39,728 nt of DNA from an uncultured Bacteroidales bacterium (GCA_945833885.1 CAMAFY010000026.1:1-39728), one strand, 5' to 3'; positions 1-7,928 are shown, numbered from the stretch's first letter. Numbers and translations: made by a program. Notes: generated from the letters alone by a model not told the origin.

Positions 1-2
1 AC

Positions 3-146
3 GACCTCGGTGCTGATTCTCTCGAAACTGTAGAACTCATGATGGACCTCGAGAAAGAGTTTGGTATCACCATTCCCGAAGAGGAGTCTGAGAAGATTGC
101 TACCGTAGGTGACGCTATTGCCTACATCGAGGCTCACGCTGAATAA
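3..146 (+). CDS. acpP: acyl carrier protein, C-terminal part (cut by window edge)
   Basis: Acyl carrier protein carries growing acyl chains on a 4'-phosphopantetheine arm during type II fatty-acid synthesis in the cytoplasm. The 47 residues present begin at the [12 protein letters not shown] motif; the serine of DSL, encoded at 18-20, is the phosphopantetheine attachment site. The following acidic helix and the ending AYIEAHAE are typical of ACP. About the first 30 residues lie outside the window. fabF follows on the same strand, as is usual, but after a gap of about 1.24 kb holding a terminator-like hairpin and repeats, so co-transcription is doubtful here. Identity is certain; that this is the housekeeping copy is inferred from the fabF-rnc neighbourhood. 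Confidence 0.95.
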   Translation, partial: DLGADSLETVELMMDLEKEFGITIPEEESEKIATVGDAIAYIEAHAE

Positions 147-230
147 TTCTCACCTTGACAATTTGGAAAGGACTGGCGGGAACTTCATGGTTCAACCTCG
201 GTGACCGTCATGGCTTTCCATAGGTGAATG

Positions 231-284
231 TGCTAATATGCCGCATCTCCCCGTATGGCGGAGGGTAGCATATTAGCATGTTTT
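231..284 (+). terminator. intrinsic terminator after acpP
   Basis: A perfect 11-bp inverted repeat (TGCTAATATGC at 231-241, GCATATTAGCA at 268-278) encloses a GC-rich loop and is followed by TTTTG. It lies 85 bp after the acpP stop and would separate acpP from fabF. Confidence 0.75.
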
Positions 285-374
285 GTAGAGAAAGGAGCAG
301 GCTGAACGCCGAATCTTCCCCCAATCTTCGCACGAGGAAGGCTCCAAACTGCCCCAAAACGTTCACCACTCATC

Positions 375-461
375 TTATAATATTAATATTGTAAACGCTT
401 GATATTGATGTTGGGTACGCTCCAATGTGGAGAAATGCACGACTCAATATTAATATTATAA
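375..461. repeat. perfect 17-bp AT-rich inverted repeat
   Basis: TTATAATATTAATATTG at 375-391 recurs as its exact reverse complement at 445-461, 53 bp apart. Each arm contains the self-complementary 12-mer AATATTAATATT (379-390 and 446-457), with centres 67 bp apart. It is strikingly AT-rich against the surrounding GC-rich sequence. No target-site duplication is visible at the outer ends. It could be a paired protein-binding site or the ends of a tiny decayed element. Confidence 0.8.
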
Positions 462-729
462 CGGCGTTTTCGTTAAGCCAGATGGGCAGGACACGAGCGG
501 TTTGAAACTTTTGTGTTATGCCATGGCGAGAAGACGAAGGATGAAATGCGGCGTTACGGGTAGTAAAATACAGCCTTCGTGCCAGCAACTTTTGTTGTTC
601 GTCCTGGAAATCTACGGCATTCTTCCTTGAAAAAATGGTGATATGCTGAGAAATCGGCGGTATCGCACCTGGGATGAATGCTAACATGCTGAGGAGACAT
701 CGGCATGGCATCCTCCGAAACGTTTATGT

Positions 730-808
730 CCTTTTGCCTTTGCAGGGAAATGCCCCGCCGCGGGGTAAGTACTCGTCCTCCCTATTCAGGGCCGGTAAAG
801 GCAAAAGG
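730..808. repeat. nested stem-loop, 12-bp outer stem
   Basis: CCTTTTGCCTTT (730-741) pairs perfectly with AAAGGCAAAAGG (797-808). Inside sits a second hairpin, CCCCG (753-757) with CGGGG (761-765). No T-tract follows, so it is not an obvious terminator. Function unknown; a structured RNA or a regulatory palindrome are possible. Confidence 0.6.
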
Positions 809-863
809 GTCTGGAGAACCATTCTTTAGGAATGGGGAAACCCCTCGGAAATTGCCGCCAAAT

Positions 864-1062
864 CTCCGCCAAGCGGCGCAGGTTTTTCTTGGAAACTTCC
901 ATAGAATCTCCGCCAAACGCTGTGCGGTTTTCTTTGGAACATCTTCAGAACCTCTACTATACGTTGCAGGTTTTTCTCGAAAACTTCCACAGAACCTCCG
1001 CCAAGCGACGCAGGTTTTTCACTGGAACATCAGAAGAATTTCCGCCAAACGCTGCGGGATTA
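864..1062. repeat. 44-bp tandem repeat, about 4.5 copies
   Basis: Units start at 864, 908, 952, 996 and 1040, each exactly 44 bp apart. Most begin CTCCGCCAA(A/G)CG, continue with a GCAGGTTTTTC-like block and end in a GGAAAC/GGAACAT block and AGAAT/AGAAC. Alternate units are more alike in their second half, suggesting a higher-order pattern. The period is twice the 22-bp period of other intergenic arrays in this window. 44 is not a multiple of three, which argues against a coding repeat. Confidence 0.85.
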
Positions 1063-1387
1063 TGCTAAAAAGTCCGGCATCATTAGTGGCAAGGCTTTGC
1101 CAAAAGTCCGGCATTTTGCCGCCACATCACATCTCACACCCCTTGAAAACAAACAAGGGGGCTCAAATAAATAAAAATTTTTTGAGGAATATCCTCCGCG
1201 GTTCCCGCATCATCCTTGTGTCAGTCAGCCCGTGATTGTCTTCCGTTTTTCCGCTACCGCGTAGTCCGCTACGCAACGTTTTTACGGAAAATCGGGAGAA
1301 ACGATGGGAAAAGACATGCAGGATGTTTAGGAAAAACCGGAAGGTTTCCCTACAAATCATCACATTTCCCCCAATATCTTTCCCAAT

Positions 1388-2653
1388 ATGGAATTGAAAA
1401 GAGTAGTAGTTACTGGCCTCGGAGCAATAACCCCCGTCGGCAACACCCTCGAAGAAACTTGGAAAAATCTCGTGGCCGGTGTCAGTGGTGCAGCCCCCAT
1501 CCAGGGCTTTGACGCATCACAGTTCAAGACACAGTTCGCCTGCGAGGTGAAAAACTTCAATGCTACTGACTTCATCGACAAGAAGGAGGTTCGCAAAATG
1601 GACCGTTATGAGCAACTTGCTCTGGTCGCTGCCATGGAAGCCGTCGCTGATAGCGCCATGGACCTTGAAACTGTCGACAAGAACCGCATCGGTGTTGTCC
1701 TCGGTGTCGGCATCGGTGGTATTCATACCTTTGAAGAACAGATTGGAGACTACGCTATTAACGGCGCAGAACGCGGTCCCCGCTTCAATCCTTTCTTCAT
1801 TCCTAAGATGATTGCCGACATCGCTGCCGGTCAAATATCCATCCAATACGGCTTCCACGGCCCGAATTACACGACAACCTCGGCATGTGCTTCCAGCACC
1901 AACGCCATTGCCGCCGCTTTTGACCTCATCCGTCTCGGCAAGGCCAACGTGATGGTGACCGGAGGTGCCGAAGCTGCCATCACTCCTGGCGGAGTAGGAG
2001 GTTTCAATGCCATGCACGCCCTCTCTACCCGCAACGATGATCCTACCCGCGCAAGCCGTCCTTTCAGCGCCAGCCGCGACGGTTTCATCATGGGAGAAGG
2101 TGCAGGTGTGCTCATCCTTGAGGAACTTGAGCATGCAAAGGCCCGTGGTGCGAAAATCTATTGCGAACTCGCCGGTGTCGGAATGAGCGCGGATGCACAC
2201 CACATCACCGCATCTCACCCCGAGGGACTTGGTGCAACACTCGTTATGCAGAACGCACTTGAGGATGCCGGAATGCAGCCCGAGGACATCGATTACATCA
2301 ATGTTCACGGTACCTCCACCCCCGTCGGTGACATCTCTGAGGCGAAGGCCATCGCCGCCGTCTTCGGACAACATGCCTATGAACTCAACATTTCCTCCAC
2401 CAAGTCTATGACGGGTCACCTCCTCGGTGCCGCAGGTGCTGTGGAAGCCATCGCATGTTGTTTGAGCGTGAAGAACGACATTGTTCCTCCCACCATCAAC
2501 CATGATGACGACGATTGCGACGAGCGCATCGACTACAATATGAACTTCACCTTCAACAAGGCCCAGCAGCGTACCGTACGTGCCGCACTTTCCAACACTT
2601 TCGGCTTCGGTGGTCACAACGCATGTTGCATCCTTAAGAAGTACGAGGCTTGA
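1388..2653 (+). CDS. fabF: beta-ketoacyl-ACP synthase II (KAS II)
   Basis: FabF condenses acyl-ACP with malonyl-ACP in the elongation step of type II fatty-acid synthesis. The 421-residue length fits the family. The thiolase-fold Cys-His-His triad is visible: Cys167 in TTTSACASS, His307 in NVHGTSTPVGD and His344 in STKSMTGHLLGAAGA, with Lys339 just before the last. The C-terminus NTFGFGGHNACCILKK is also typical. The ATG at 1388 starts MELKRVVVTGLGAITPVG, the normal N-terminus, with no Shine-Dalgarno. rnc lies 349 bp downstream on the same strand. A minus-strand open frame covering 1517-2719 is a composition shadow. Confidence 0.97.
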   Translation: MELKRVVVTGLGAITPVGNTLEETWKNLVAGVSGAAPIQGFDASQFKTQFACEVKNFNATDFIDKKEVRKMDRYEQLALVAAMEAVADSAMDLETVDKNRIGVVLGVGIGGIHTFEEQIGDYAINGAERGPRFNPFFIPKMIADIAAGQISIQYGFHGPNYTTTSACASSTNAIAAAFDLIRLGKANVMVTGGAEAAITPGGVGGFNAMHALSTRNDDPTRASRPFSASRDGFIMGEGAGVLILEELEHAKARGAKIYCELAGVGMSADAHHITASHPEGLGATLVMQNALEDAGMQPEDIDYINVHGTSTPVGDISEAKAIAAVFGQHAYELNISSTKSMTGHLLGAAGAVEAIACCLSVKNDIVPPTINHDDDDCDERIDYNMNFTFNKAQQRTVRAALSNTFGFGGHNACCILKKYEA

Positions 2654-3002
2654 TGTCGAGCACTCAAAGTGCCGTGAAAAGCGTTGGAAATGACGGGACT
2701 TTCCCTCTCGTTTTACCATAGTTTTTCAGACGAAATGCGGAACTTTTCCGGAACGGTTTCCTGACGTCGGAATCCGATGCTTTGCCGGAAGTTTTCGAAA
2801 GGTTTGTCCTCCCGGCACCTTGAAGGCAGTCTCATCATAGCCGGAATCCATTATTTATATATCCACAGGCTGCATACGGCGTCTGTTGCACAGCGAGTGT
2901 TCACGTCGTAATGCAGAGAATCCCTGTAATACGCTTAGCGGTACTTCTCCCCCCTTTTCGGGGGTGGAAATGCTGCTAAGCGTATATACGTATCTCAACC
3001 TT
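2654..3002. other. fabF-rnc intergenic region
   Basis: Contains one isolated copy of the dyad element seen in the 22-bp arrays (AAATGCGGAACTTTT, 2733-2747), decayed CGG-containing similarity after it, and the large rnc leader hairpin at 2929-2985. No fabF terminator with a T-tract is seen, so read-through from fabF into rnc is plausible. Confidence 0.6.
2929..2985 (+). promoter_or_regulatory. long hairpin in the rnc leader, possible RNase III site
   Basis: ATACGCTTAGC (2929-2939) pairs perfectly with GCTAAGCGTAT (2975-2985). The stem continues inward through GGTA/TGCT with G-U pairs, then TTCT/GGAA, then five C-G pairs (2950-2954 with 2960-2964) closing on a TTTTC loop. In total about 24 base pairs with two mismatches form one near-continuous duplex ending 17 nt before the rnc ATG. 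No T-tract follows, so it is not a terminator. Its size suits RNase III cleavage; autoregulation is inferred by analogy with the cleaved rnc leader of Escherichia coli. Confidence 0.7.
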
Positions 3003-5936
3003 ATGAGTAATTTCATTGATAGGCTGAAACTTATTGTCCAAACTGACAAGGAGTTTCGCACAGCGCTCTATGATATCATGGGATTCTACCCCCATGACGT
3101 CGAATTATACCGCATAGCCTTTGCCCATAAGTCGCAGGAATACAAGTCAAAACGCTCTGGCGACCGTCCGTTGAACAACGAACGCCTCGAGTTTCTCGGC
3201 GATGCCGTACTCGAAACTGTTGTCAGTGATATTGTATATCACCGCTTTCAAAACAAGCGCGAGGGCTTCCTTACCAACACTCGTTCCAAGATTGTCAGCC
3301 GCGAATCGTTGGGACGCATCGCCAAGGAAATCGGTCTTGAACGGCTCATCCAAAGCCATACGTACAGCCGTTCCCACAATTCCTTCATCGCCGGCAACGC
3401 TTTTGAGGCCCTGATGGGCGCCATTTATCTCGACCGAGGCTTTGAGTTCGCCTTCCGTTTCATTGAAAAACGCATCTTCGGCAAGCAACTTAATCTGGAA
3501 AGTGTTGCCCAAAAAGAGGTGAATTTCAAGAGCAAACTTCTGGAATATTGCCAGAAAAACCGTTTGATGATCGACTTTAACGACAAGTCGGAGGGCGAAA
3601 AAGGCAACAATCCTTCCTTCATTACCTCCATCGTCATCGAAGGTCTCTTCACCGCCGACGGCAAAGGCTACTCCAAAAAGGAGGCACATCAGAATGCCGC
3701 CCGCGAGGCTTTGCTCCGTATGCGTCGCGAACCGATGTTCGAAGACAGCATCTATCGCGCCAAAGAAGGCCGCACCGCCATGGAGGCCGACCCCTGTTTT
3801 GTCCTCCCTGTCATCGATGAAATCGAGGCGGACCTCGCACGCGAGAAGGAGGAACGCGAGTCGGCGGCACGCGAACAGCGCAATGCCGGCAACAAAAAGT
3901 CCGATGATGCCCAGGCTTCGCGCAAGGCAGAGCGGAAGCGTGCCGAGAAAAAGACTGCCGCTACGGAGAACAAAGCAGTAGAGAAAGCCGCTGAAAACGC
4001 GCCTGCTGACGAAAAACCGGTACAGAAAGCATCGAAAACGGAAAAGGCCGCCAAGGCTGAAAGGACTGCGAAAGCCGAGGATAACATCGGCAAGGAGAAG
4101 CAGGAAAAGCCGCAGAAGGCGGCAAAAACACCTAAGGCCGACAAACCTGTGAAGGTTGAAAAGGCTGAAAAACAGGAGAAACCGCAGAAGAAAGGCAAGC
4201 AGAAGTCCGCTCCTGCCGCCGCAACTGCAGAGGTTGCCGCCGCTGGCGCTGCCGTTGAGGCTGCTGCGGAAGGCGGTGTTCCCCAGGCTACTTCGGTTGT
4301 CGCAGACACGAAGGTGGAGGAATCGTCGGTAGAAACACCGAAGTCTACCCCCGTCGAGCCGAAGGAATCCCCTGCCAGGATTGCAGAATCCTCGGCGGAT
4401 GCTGTAGAAACCCTTCCGGAGTCCGCAGAAGTTCCTGCCGAGGCAGGCGAAAACGTGGCGGAAGTTTCCGACGTGCATCCCGAAACTGCGGTGAATGCGA
4501 AGAATTTTGAAGCATCTGCTGCAGTGGTTTCCGAAGAAGCCCTTCCCGAACCTGCCGAGATTTCCCCGGCATCTGCTGAGGTCCTTCCCGAAGCAGACGG
4601 AGGAGTATCCGAAAACATCGCTGAGGTCTCGGATGCTGAGGCCGACGTTGTACCGGAAAATGTCGCAGAAAATCCATTGAAAGTTGCGGTTGAAACGTCT
4701 TCGGAGTCCGTTGAATCTCCTTCGGAAACCGTTGAATCCCCTTCGGAAGCCGTTGAGTCTTTGTCAGAACCTGCGGACCTCTCATCAGAATCTACGGTGA
4801 ATCCGTCAGAATCTGCCAAATCTTCCGATGAAACCGTGGAAAATTCCGCTCCCGCAACCGCGTTTTCTTCCGATGTCATCGAGATTTCTCTTGATGAAAT
4901 CGTGGAACCGGTGAAGGAAAATGCCAAGGTTCTTCCCGAAACTGCGGAACAACCTTCGGCACCTGCTGCGATTTCCGATGAAATCATCGAAATTTCCATG
5001 GAAAGTGTGCCCGAAAAGGCGTCTGCCCGTATGGAAAAGAAGGTGGAAACACCGGTGCCCACTGCTGACGTTCGCCCTGAGGATTCCGCCAAACAGAAGG
5101 CTTCCGTACGGACCGAGGCGGACGTCTTTGCCCGTGCTGCCGCCATGATGGCAACGGCCTACGGCACCACCGCACAACAAACGTCGGCGGAAAATGCCGC
5201 GTCTGCCCATCCCGCGAATGTGAAGAGCGGGGTTACGAAGGGCAACAGCGGATTTGTGGAGGACGATGTGCTGCCCATTTCCATGGAAAGTGTCGAAACA
5301 CCCGTTCGTCCTGCCAAGAAACACGCTCAAAAGTCCGCCCCCAGAGTTGAGGAACCGCGCGTGGATGTAATGCCGACGGAGGTGATTTTCGACGATTTCT
5401 CCGCACCGCTCACCGATTTTATCCCTGCTGATGCGGCAAATGCCGCCGACATTCCGGCAGAGATTACGGAGGAAATGGCCGCCGCTTTGGACGTTACGCT
5501 GTTGGACGAGGCAGAAACGCCTGAAATGCTCGCCGTTGCCGCTCCTGCGGAGGGCGTGGAGGTGGCGCAGACTGCCGAGGTTCCTGCTGCCGATGGCGGC
5601 AAACCCCATCGTCCGCGTGGCCGTCGTCAGAATGCCACCGCGTTCACCAACACCGAAATTATCCTTGCCGAGACCTCGCACCGCGCTGAAAAGGCGAAGA
5701 AAAAGGTGGAGGAAGCCCGCAAATTAAAGGCACGCAGGATGGCACATAAGGACCTTAAAGAGGCCACCCGCCACATTTTTGATGAGAATGCTGCGGAATC
5801 CGGCGCTGAAAGCACGGTGGAAACCGACAAGCCTGCACGGAAAACCACCAGAAAGCCGCGCCAGCGGACAGCAAAGAAGCGTGGTTCCGAGGGTGGAGGA
5901 CAGGCAAACAACAGCAATCCTGCCACAACTGAATAA
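3003..5936 (+). CDS. rnc: ribonuclease III with about 735-residue low-complexity tail
   Basis: RNase III cuts double-stranded RNA in rRNA processing and mRNA turnover. From the ATG at 3003 (MSNFIDRLKLIV) the protein has 977 residues; the family usually has about 220-350. Residues 14-160 are the nuclease domain with signature ERLEFLGDAV (Glu63, Asp67) and GNAFEALMGAIYLD (Glu135; Asn132 sits where E. coli has Asp114). Residues 170-242 are the double-stranded RNA-binding domain. The tail has a Lys/Ala/Glu-rich charged stretch (280-402), a long acidic Ser/Glu/Pro/Val repeat region (430-680), motifs of the type IEIS(L/M)(D/E) near 627, 662 and 758, a probable helix (885-930) and a basic end (KPARKTTRKPRQR). 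The frame stays open upstream to 2886, but that would translate the leader hairpin and the family N-terminus starts at 3003. Confidence 0.93.
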   Translation: MSNFIDRLKLIVQTDKEFRTALYDIMGFYPHDVELYRIAFAHKSQEYKSKRSGDRPLNNERLEFLGDAVLETVVSDIVYHRFQNKREGFLTNTRSKIVSRESLGRIAKEIGLERLIQSHTYSRSHNSFIAGNAFEALMGAIYLDRGFEFAFRFIEKRIFGKQLNLESVAQKEVNFKSKLLEYCQKNRLMIDFNDKSEGEKGNNPSFITSIVIEGLFTADGKGYSKKEAHQNAAREALLRMRREPMFEDSIYRAKEGRTAMEADPCFVLPVIDEIEADLAREKEERESAAREQRNAGNKKSDDAQASRKAERKRAEKKTAATENKAVEKAAENAPADEKPVQKASKTEKAAKAERTAKAEDNIGKEKQEKPQKAAKTPKADKPVKVEKAEKQEKPQKKGKQKSAPAAATAEVAAAGAAVEAAAEGGVPQATSVVADTKVEESSVETPKSTPVEPKESPARIAESSADAVETLPESAEVPAEAGENVAEVSDVHPETAVNAKNFEASAAVVSEEALPEPAEISPASAEVLPEADGGVSENIAEVSDAEADVVPENVAENPLKVAVETSSESVESPSETVESPSEAVESLSEPADLSSESTVNPSESAKSSDETVENSAPATAFSSDVIEISLDEIVEPVKENAKVLPETAEQPSAPAAISDEIIEISMESVPEKASARMEKKVETPVPTADVRPEDSAKQKASVRTEADVFARAAAMMATAYGTTAQQTSAENAASAHPANVKSGVTKGNSGFVEDDVLPISMESVETPVRPAKKHAQKSAPRVEEPRVDVMPTEVIFDDFSAPLTDFIPADAANAADIPAEITEEMAAALDVTLLDEAETPEMLAVAAPAEGVEVAQTAEVPAADGGKPHRPRGRRQNATAFTNTEIILAETSHRAEKAKKKVEEARKLKARRMAHKDLKEATRHIFDENAAESGAESTVETDKPARKTTRKPRQRTAKKRGSEGGGQANNSNPATTE

Positions 5937-6333
5937 ATGTCCGACGGATGTCAGGGATGGAAAATTCCCGATATCCGTGCGGAATCATCAAGATAACTGA
6001 TGCGTTCTATAAATTGTTCATCGCCGTTTTTTGAGTCCTTTACCGACACAAAAATGCGTTTGTGATTTATGGAATCCACCGAAAGTCATTATTAACCACT
6101 TAACAATACTGTCACCCGGACGGTGAAAACTGTCCGGGATGGGGATGTTCCGGAATGAACCCTTCGTCATTTCCCCCATCTGTCCTCTTTGCGTTTCTGC
6201 CAGAGAGTGGCTGATGGTGCCTGGTTTGTTGGAGGTCCGGCCAGAGCGTGGCGAAAACACGTTTCGATTGTTTCTGTTCCGCTCATTCGATTTGACGGGA
6301 TTTCCCCCAAAAAACACTGATCTACTTTTCAAC
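5937..6333. other. rnc-greA intergenic region
   Basis: Holds a weak hairpin just after the rnc stop (CGGAT...ATCCG, about 5947-5980) and a stronger one at 6115-6138 (CCCGGAC/GTCCGGG) without a T-tract. The frame open upstream of greA from 6139 is not supported as coding. No clear promoter motif was found; TACTTTTC at 6323-6330 is one base from the -7 consensus but lies very close to the greA ATG. Confidence 0.45.
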
Positions 6334-6801
6334 ATGGCCTACATGACCCAGGAGGGCTACGACAAAATGGTAGCCCAACTCCAGCACATGGAGCAGATTG
6401 AACGCCCCGCAGCCTCGGAAGCCATTGCCGAAGCACGCGATAAGGGCGACCTTTCCGAGAATGCCGAGTACGATGCCGCTAAGGAAGCACAGAGCAAACT
6501 CGAGACAAAGATTGCAGAACTCAAGGCGCAAATCCGCGCTGCCAAAATCATTGACACCACCCGTATCCGTACGGATGTCGTGCAAATCCTCTCAACCGTC
6601 GAGATGCGCAATGTGAAGGCTGGCGTGAAAATGAAGTATACCATTGTTTCCGAGAGCGAGGCAGACCTTCGTAGCGGAAAGATTTCGAGCGAGACTCCCA
6701 TCGCACAAGCCCTGCTTGGCCACAAGGTGGGCGACATCGTCGATGCCAAAACTCCCCGTGGCATCATCCAGTTGGAGGTGCTTTCCATCAGCGTCGGCTG
6801 A
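6334..6801 (+). CDS. greA: transcription elongation factor GreA
   Basis: GreA binds the RNA polymerase secondary channel and stimulates cleavage of backtracked transcripts. The 155-residue product starts MAYMTQEGYDKMVAQL at the ATG at 6334. It shows the N-terminal coiled coil with the acidic tip motif GDLSENAEYDAAKEAQ and the C-terminal FKBP-like domain ending GHKVGDIVDAKTPRGIIQLEVLSI, a full-length family match. A terminator follows at 7107-7140. The HIT-family gene downstream is a common neighbour of greA in Bacteroidota but has its own promoter here. Confidence 0.97.
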   Translation: MAYMTQEGYDKMVAQLQHMEQIERPAASEAIAEARDKGDLSENAEYDAAKEAQSKLETKIAELKAQIRAAKIIDTTRIRTDVVQILSTVEMRNVKAGVKMKYTIVSESEADLRSGKISSETPIAQALLGHKVGDIVDAKTPRGIIQLEVLSISVG

Positions 6802-7106
6802 GATTTTTGAGCAATCGTCGGGGAAGAGCGATGGAGACCGCCGGACTTTCTGATGTGTTCTCCGTACGTTCCTTTCCGGCAGTTTCCCGCTTACTGTGGC
6901 GTATTCCGGGCATTCTGTGGCGGACTTCCTGTCCTCCGGGGAACGTTTTCGCAAGCCGGATGAGCGGAACGGCAACAAGTGAAACTTGGTTCCGTCATGC
7001 CACGGCAAGAGAACAATGGATGAAATCCAACGGAACACGGCACGAAGGGGGCGGAAACCATGCGGAATCCTCCCGTTGACTCCCGTGAAACCATCACGCA
7101 TGACAA

Positions 7107-7140
7107 AGCGTCTGTCCATTAGCGACGGGCGCTTTTGTTG
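7107..7140 (+). terminator. intrinsic terminator after greA
   Basis: AGCGTCTGTC (7107-7116) pairs with GACGGGCGCT (7124-7133) including G-U pairs, loop of 7 nt, followed by TTTGTTGTTTT. It lies just before the promoter of the next gene. Confidence 0.7.
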
Positions 7141-7211
7141 TTTTATGCGGCCAAATGCGCCCCTCTTTGCTGAAGTTTCCCTCCAATATGTTGCAAAATA
7201 GCGGCGTTTTT

Positions 7212-7242
7212 TTTGCATTCGCTGATTTTATGTGTAATTTTG
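7212..7242 (+). promoter_or_regulatory. Bacteroidota-type promoter for the HIT gene
   Basis: TTTG at 7212-7215, a 19-bp spacer, then TAATTTTG at 7235-7242: an exact fit to the -33 TTTG / -7 TAnnTTTG consensus. Start of transcription would fall near 7249, giving a leader of about 115 nt that contains a small CGAAC/GTTCG hairpin. Confidence 0.75.
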
Positions 7243-7363
7243 CAGCGAATGTGGTGCGTTATGTCCTGCCCGAACAGCGGTTCGGCGGATAGGAACGACG
7301 CATCATCGCGAACAGAAAACTCTTGGCAACCCGCCGGGATGTACCCTAAAATCCATCAAAGAT

Positions 7364-7762
7364 ATGAGTATTTTCAGCAAGATCGCCGCCGGCGAAATCC
7401 CTTCCTTCAAGTGTGCTGAGGATGAAAGATTCTATGCTTTCCTCGACATCAACCCCCTCGCTTACGGACATACCCTCGTCATTCCCCGCGAGGAGACCGA
7501 CTATATTTTCGACCTTGACGACCAAACCCTGGCCGACTTGCACGTGTTTGCCAAGAAGGTTGCCATCGCCCTCAAGCAGGTAGTGCCCTGCGTCAAGGTG
7601 GGCGTTGCCGTTCTTGGACTGGAAGTCCCCCATGCCCACATCCATCTTGTGCCCATGCAGACGGAAGGCGATATGGACTTCCGCAAGGCAAAAAAGCAGT
7701 TCTCGCCCGAAGAGATGCAGGCACTTGCCGACAAGGTCTACGCCGCTTTCAAGACCCTCTGA
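7364..7762 (+). CDS. HIT-family nucleotide-binding protein
   Basis: HIT proteins are small cytoplasmic nucleotide hydrolases or transferases acting on purine nucleoside phosphoramidates and dinucleoside polyphosphates. The 132-residue product has the family core: SIFSKIAAGEIPSFK at the N-terminus, the AFLDINPLAYGHTLVIPR segment, and the histidine triad PHAHIHLVP with His90, His92 and His94. The preceding VGVAVLGLEVPH form is the variant common in Bacteroidota. The length is normal. The natural substrate cannot be told from sequence. It is the first gene after its own promoter; GH95 begins 166 bp later. Confidence 0.93.
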   Translation: MSIFSKIAAGEIPSFKCAEDERFYAFLDINPLAYGHTLVIPREETDYIFDLDDQTLADLHVFAKKVAIALKQVVPCVKVGVAVLGLEVPHAHIHLVPMQTEGDMDFRKAKKQFSPEEMQALADKVYAAFKTL

Positions 7763-7928
7763 CCCGTAGGTCCGTTCCCCTTTGCCGGTGTTCCTCCCCG
7801 CCAGCCCTCTGTGTTTTCGGGTGGAGACCCCTGAAAGCCGGCAGCAAGAATGGTGGAACGCTCTCCCAAACGCAAACGGTGCCCTTTTCAGACACAAACT
7901 ATCAACATGCCTTTCTCACGACTTTTCC

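Larger units (their letters stand above)
147..1387. other. long non-coding gap between acpP and fabF
   Basis: This 1.24-kb gap holds the acpP terminator, a 17-bp AT-rich inverted repeat (375-461), a nested stem-loop (730-808), a 44-bp tandem repeat (864-1062) and two AAAGTCCGGCAT-like elements (1066-1117). Open frames across it (for example 705-1235) run through repeats and resemble no known protein. No clear TAnnTTTG promoter was found for fabF; an AT-rich tract at 1164-1185 is the only obvious candidate zone. Confidence 0.6.
6802..7363. other. greA-HIT intergenic region
   Basis: Contains CCG/CGG-rich sequence at 6841-6940 with ill-spaced repeats (CTGTGGCG at 6894 and 6915) that may be a decayed 22-bp array, the greA terminator, and the promoter of the HIT gene. 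No gene is supported in it. Confidence 0.5.

Noticed and set aside
705-1235. A 176-residue plus-strand open frame in the acpP-fabF gap
   Set aside because: It consists largely of the 44-bp tandem repeat read in changing registers and has no recognisable domain or promoter.
1517-2719. Long minus-strand open frame opposite fabF
   Set aside because: A GC-composition shadow of fabF; the plus frame has all catalytic motifs.
2886-3002. Upstream in-frame start for RNase III adding 39 residues
   Set aside because: The extension would be translated from the long leader hairpin and has no family similarity; MSNFIDRL at 3003 matches the normal N-terminus.
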